A DNA stretch of 64,000 nt from Hasllibacter halocynthiae (lineage in GTDB: Bacteria; Pseudomonadota; Alphaproteobacteria; Rhodobacterales; Rhodobacteraceae), in the NCBI RefSeq assembly GCF_003003095.1, contig NZ_PVTT01000002.1, forward strand, positions 1,099,501 to 1,163,500. The letters run 5' to 3'. The stretch's first letter is position 1, and every line of letters begins with the position of its first letter. Shown piece after piece: positions 61,686 to 64,000 of this stretch. The position numbers and the translations under genes are program-made. The notes under the pieces are model-generated. The model ran no database searches, was not told the origin of the DNA, and saw nothing but the letters and a program-made list of their open reading frames with translations.

Positions 61686-61719
61686 GACGCGCCCGGCCCG
61701 CGCTGGCGGGCGGGGCGTC
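61686..61719. other. Hairpin after msrB, possible transcription end
   Basis: GACGC...GCGTC and CCCGC...GCGGG arms form an imperfect GC-rich hairpin starting 4 nt after the msrB stop. There is no T-run, so termination would be weak. Confidence 0.35.
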
Positions 61720-61737
61720 GCCGCGCTAGGCGGGGGC

Positions 61738-62241
61738 ATGCGCGCCGTCGTCCTCGCTCTGCTCCTCGCCGCCTGCGCCCCCGCCGCGCCCGAGGTCGCG
61801 CGGCAGGCGACCGCGCCCGCCCTGTTCCCCGGCGAGACGGCTGAGATCAGGCGCCTCGTCAACCGATACGCCGATCGGCACGAAGTGCCCCGGAGCCTCG
61901 TCCACCGGGTCATCCAGCGGGAGTCGGACTACCGCCCCCGCGCGCGGAACGGGCCCTATTACGGGATGATGCAGATCCTGCCCCAGACGGCCCGCACCAT
62001 GGGCCACCGCGGCCCGCCCGGCGAGCTGCTGCGGGCGGAGACGAACCTTCGCTGGGCGGTCCGCTACCTGCGGGGGGCATGGCTGCTGTCGGGCGGCGAC
62101 GAGGCGGGGGCGGTGCGGCGCTACGCGTCGGGCTACTACTACGAGGCCCGCAACCGGTGCCTGCTGCGCGCCACGGGCCTTCGCGCGACGGAGGTGCGCC
62201 GCCACTGCCCGGATGGATCGGCCCCCCCGCCGGACCTCTAG
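61738..62241 (+). CDS. Lytic transglycosylase (Slt domain) lipoprotein
   Basis: 167 residues. A short lipoprotein signal ends in LLAAC (C13). The Slt domain carries the catalytic glutamate E62 in VIQRESDYRP, then GMMQILPQTARTMG and the NLRWAVRYLRG helix. It cleaves peptidoglycan glycan strands with 1,6-anhydro ring formation. The ATG at 61738 is the only one giving a signal. It shares CTAG at its stop with gcrA. Confidence 0.92.
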   Translation: MRAVVLALLLAACAPAAPEVARQATAPALFPGETAEIRRLVNRYADRHEVPRSLVHRVIQRESDYRPRARNGPYYGMMQILPQTARTMGHRGPPGELLRAETNLRWAVRYLRGAWLLSGGDEAGAVRRYASGYYYEARNRCLLRATGLRATEVRRHCPDGSAPPPDL

Positions 62242-62795
62242 CGGCGACGGTCGCGGCGGCTGTTGGCGGGCTGGAACGCCACCGAGACGTGAGCCTCGCA
62301 ATAGGGCTTGCCCTGCTGGACGGGCAGGCCGCAGAACCAGAAGGCCGGGGTCGCCGGATCGCCGATCGGCCATTTGCAGGTCCGCTCGGTCAGCTCCATC
62401 AGGTCGAGGCGCGCGGCGCCCTTCTCGACCGCGCGAACCTTCTCGAGCGCCTCCTCGGAGATCTCGTTGGCCGAGGGCTGCGGCGGCAGGGGCTGGCCGG
62501 CGGGAATGATCTTCTTCAACGCGGTGCGCGGCGGCTCGGCCGAGCGGGTTGCGGGCTCCTCGAACTCGGGGACGGTGGCGGGGACGGAGGGTCTGGAAGG
62601 CGCGCCGGCCTTCGCGGCGGGCGCGGCCTCGGGCACGGCGGCGCCCTGGTTGCGGTTCGACAGGCCCAGGCGATGCACCTTGCCGATCACGGCGTTGCGG
62701 GTCACGCCGCCCAGCTCCTTGGCGATGGTCGAGGCGGACTGCCCCTCGCCCCACATGCGCTTCAGCGTCTCGACGCGTTCGTCGGTCCAGGACAT
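62238..62795 (-). CDS. gcrA: Cell cycle regulator GcrA
   Basis: 185 residues. The N-terminal DNA-binding domain MSWTDERVETLKRMWGEGQS...GGVTRNAVIGKVHRLGLS is highly conserved, followed by a variable Ala/Pro-rich linker and the C-terminal CKWPIGDP...FCGLP...YC motif with cysteines that bind sigma-70 domain 2. GcrA activates promoters with methylated GANTC sites. One GANTC (GAATC, 62864-62868) lies about 70 bp upstream of its own start. The ATG at 62795 matches the family start. Confidence 0.96.
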   Translation of the reverse strand: MSWTDERVETLKRMWGEGQSASTIAKELGGVTRNAVIGKVHRLGLSNRNQGAAVPEAAPAAKAGAPSRPSVPATVPEFEEPATRSAEPPRTALKKIIPAGQPLPPQPSANEISEEALEKVRAVEKGAARLDLMELTERTCKWPIGDPATPAFWFCGLPVQQGKPYCEAHVSVAFQPANSRRDRRR

Positions 62796-63191
62796 GCCCC
62801 GTGCTCCTCGTCTGGCGGCGCGGCGCGGGGGCCAGGTCATGGCCGCGTGTCCGGGCGCCGCGAGAATCCTCTGAAAGTCCCCCTGCCGCGCGGGCGCGCG
62901 GGCGGGCCCTTACCTTATGAACGGAAGGGCGCGGCCACAACCGGGGCGGCCGCGACGGCGCCCTGCCGGCGACGTGCGGACGTCGGGCGGACGCCGGGCG
63001 CGGGCGACAGGCTGGACGGGGCGGAGAAGTCCCGCTAGCCCCGCGGCATGATCGCGCATCGCCTCCGACGACGCTGACGCCGACGCCGGCGCGCGCCCCG
63101 TGCGGGCCGCGCCCTCTCTCAGACCCCCTTCCCAGCATTGACCGCGCCCGGGCGAGCCGCCCCTATGCGCATCGACCCTTCGGAGACGACC
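62796..63191. other. 396-bp divergent region between gcrA and argD
   Basis: No convincing gene on either strand. It holds one GAATC (GANTC) site at 62864-62868 towards gcrA and a promoter-like pair towards argD at 63138-63167. The rest is very GC-rich with short imperfect inverted repeats such as GACGCCGACGCCGGCGCG around 63070-63090. Confidence 0.55.
63138..63167 (+). promoter_or_regulatory. Possible promoter of argD
   Basis: TTGACC (63138-63143) and, 18 bp on, CCTATG (63162-63167). The -35 is good, the -10 is poor but set in the only A/T-containing part of the region. It would start transcription about 15-20 nt before the argD ATG. Confidence 0.4.
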
Positions 63192-64000
63192 ATGATCCCC
63201 GCCATCCTTCCGACCTACGACCGCGCGCCGCTGACCTTCGTGTCGGGCGAGGGCTCCTGGCTGCGGGAGGCGGACGGCAGCCGCTGGCTCGACCTCGGCG
63301 CCGGGATCGCGACCAACTGCCTCGGGCACGCGCATCCGGCGCTCGTCGAGGCGCTGACCGAGCAGGCCGGCCGCGTCTGGCACCTGTCCAACCTTTACGA
63401 GATCGCCCCGCAGCAGGCCTTGGCCGAGCGGCTGGTCGACGCGACCTTCGCCGACACGGCGTTCTTTACCAACTCGGGCACGGAATCGGCCGAGCTGGCG
63501 ATCAAGATGGTCCGCAAGCACTGGTCCGACCTCGGCGAGGACCGGCCCACGATCCTGACCTTCGAGGGGGCGTTCCACGGCCGCTCGACCGGGGCCATCG
63601 CCGCGGCCGGGCCGGGGAAGATGACCCGGGGCTTCGGGCCGCTCATGCCGGGGTTCGAGATCCTGCCCTGGGGCGACCACGAGGCGCTGGACGCCGCCCT
63701 CGACGAGTCGGTCGCCGCCGTGATGGTCGAGCCCATCCAGGGCGAGGGCGGCATCCGCGCGATGCCCGACCGGTGCCTCAAGGGCCTGCGCGAGGCGTGC
63801 GACCGCACCGGCGCGCTTCTGGTTCTGGACGAGGTGCAGTGCGGCATGGGGCGGACCGGCCGCCTCTTCGCGCACGAATGGGCCGGGATCGCGCCCGACG
63901 TCATGATGGTCGCCAAGGGCATCGGCGGGGGCTTTCCGCTGGGCGCGGTGCTGGCCGCCGAAGGGGCCGCGGCGGGGATGACCGTCGGGACGCACGGCTC
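63192..64000 (+). CDS. argD: Acetylornithine/succinylornithine aminotransferase family (3' end beyond window)
   Basis: 269 residues visible of about 390; the gene runs off the window. Fold type I PLP enzyme: [54 protein letters not shown] and the PLP lysine in [13 protein letters not shown]. The start [21 protein letters not shown] matches alphaproteobacterial ArgD, which makes N-acetylornithine for arginine synthesis. Usually argF follows, but that would be outside the window. Related ornithine or GABA aminotransferases are less likely. Confidence 0.92.
   Translation, partial: MIPAILPTYDRAPLTFVSGEGSWLREADGSRWLDLGAGIATNCLGHAHPALVEALTEQAGRVWHLSNLYEIAPQQALAERLVDATFADTAFFTNSGTESAELAIKMVRKHWSDLGEDRPTILTFEGAFHGRSTGAIAAAGPGKMTRGFGPLMPGFEILPWGDHEALDAALDESVAAVMVEPIQGEGGIRAMPDRCLKGLREACDRTGALLVLDEVQCGMGRTGRLFAHEWAGIAPDVMMVAKGIGGGFPLGAVLAAEGAAAGMTVGTHG

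Noticed and set aside
1-64000. Mobile elements, CRISPR arrays, prophage genes, rRNA
   Set aside because: Looked for transposase motifs, regularly spaced repeats, integrase or phage structural genes and rRNA segments; none seen.

Overview
The window is a compact, very GC-rich stretch of a Rhodobacterales chromosome (Rhodobacteraceae/Paracoccaceae-type alphaproteobacterium). This rests on gene content and neighbourhood, not on a marker gene. It holds GcrA and TrcR (DUF1013) cell-cycle regulators, COQ9 next to rpsU, DUF1244 beside an N-formylglutamate amidohydrolase and pyk, a membrane-anchored CycM-type cytochrome c, and an MJ0042 zinc-finger/ftsEX/plsC group. About 75 protein genes, one tRNA and the SRP RNA are packed with many 1-10 nt overlaps. 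I see no prophage, insertion sequence, CRISPR array or rRNA operon, so this is core chromosome with a few lineage-specific touches.

Layout. 0-4 kb: cell division ftsEX with plsC, then a PPOX-type flavoprotein coupled to an AAC(3)-family acetyltransferase. 4-10 kb: accA on the minus strand, then a probable D-glutamate/D-amino-acid catabolic group (dgcN, dgcA, a D-amino acid aminotransferase), then DUF1244 and an N-formylglutamate amidohydrolase-like enzyme. 10-19 kb: pyk, rpmI-rplT, an AI-2E family exporter, and pheS and pheT separated by three small genes. 19-25 kb: glutathione transferase, mscL, a SCO protein, a Gfo/Idh dehydrogenase, rpsU, COQ9, a quinone reductase and an RNase T2. 25-30.6 kb: trcR, recR-ybaB-dnaX, a YidH-like membrane protein, a TetR repressor with twin operators facing an alpha/beta hydrolase, and the 4.5S/SRP RNA. 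30.7-34 kb: nudC, an SRPBCC protein, pheA and cytochrome c. 34-40 kb: a yejABEF peptide importer. 40-45 kb: a DD-carboxypeptidase with SPOR domain, a HAD phosphatase, clpS, an RsmC-like methyltransferase and an SDR protein. 45-53 kb: a tetrapyrrole group (hemF-cobT-cobS-cobC, then hemE and hemC diverging) interrupted by an EamA exporter. 53-59.5 kb: an FAD-linked dehydrogenase, tRNA-Met(CAT), a sugar-type ABC importer without its own ATPase, and a retropepsin-like protease with rimK. 59.5-64 kb: DUF393, an M48 lipoprotein protease, an exported MsrB, a lytic transglycosylase, gcrA and the start of an argD-type aminotransferase cut by the window edge.

Points most worth a second look: (1) YejB carries an internal insertion of about 137 residues with four extra hydrophobic segments. 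(2) A pair of related ~100-bp elements lies in inverted orientation, each starting 32-33 nt after the stop codon of the two convergent genes hemC and the FAD dehydrogenase. (3) Seven of fifteen convergent gene pairs share the same 4-nt stop overlap, CTAG. (4) An SDR protein has lost the catalytic lysine. (5) There is a D-glutamate catabolism gene group. I found no clear previously undescribed multi-gene system; the window is mostly housekeeping.
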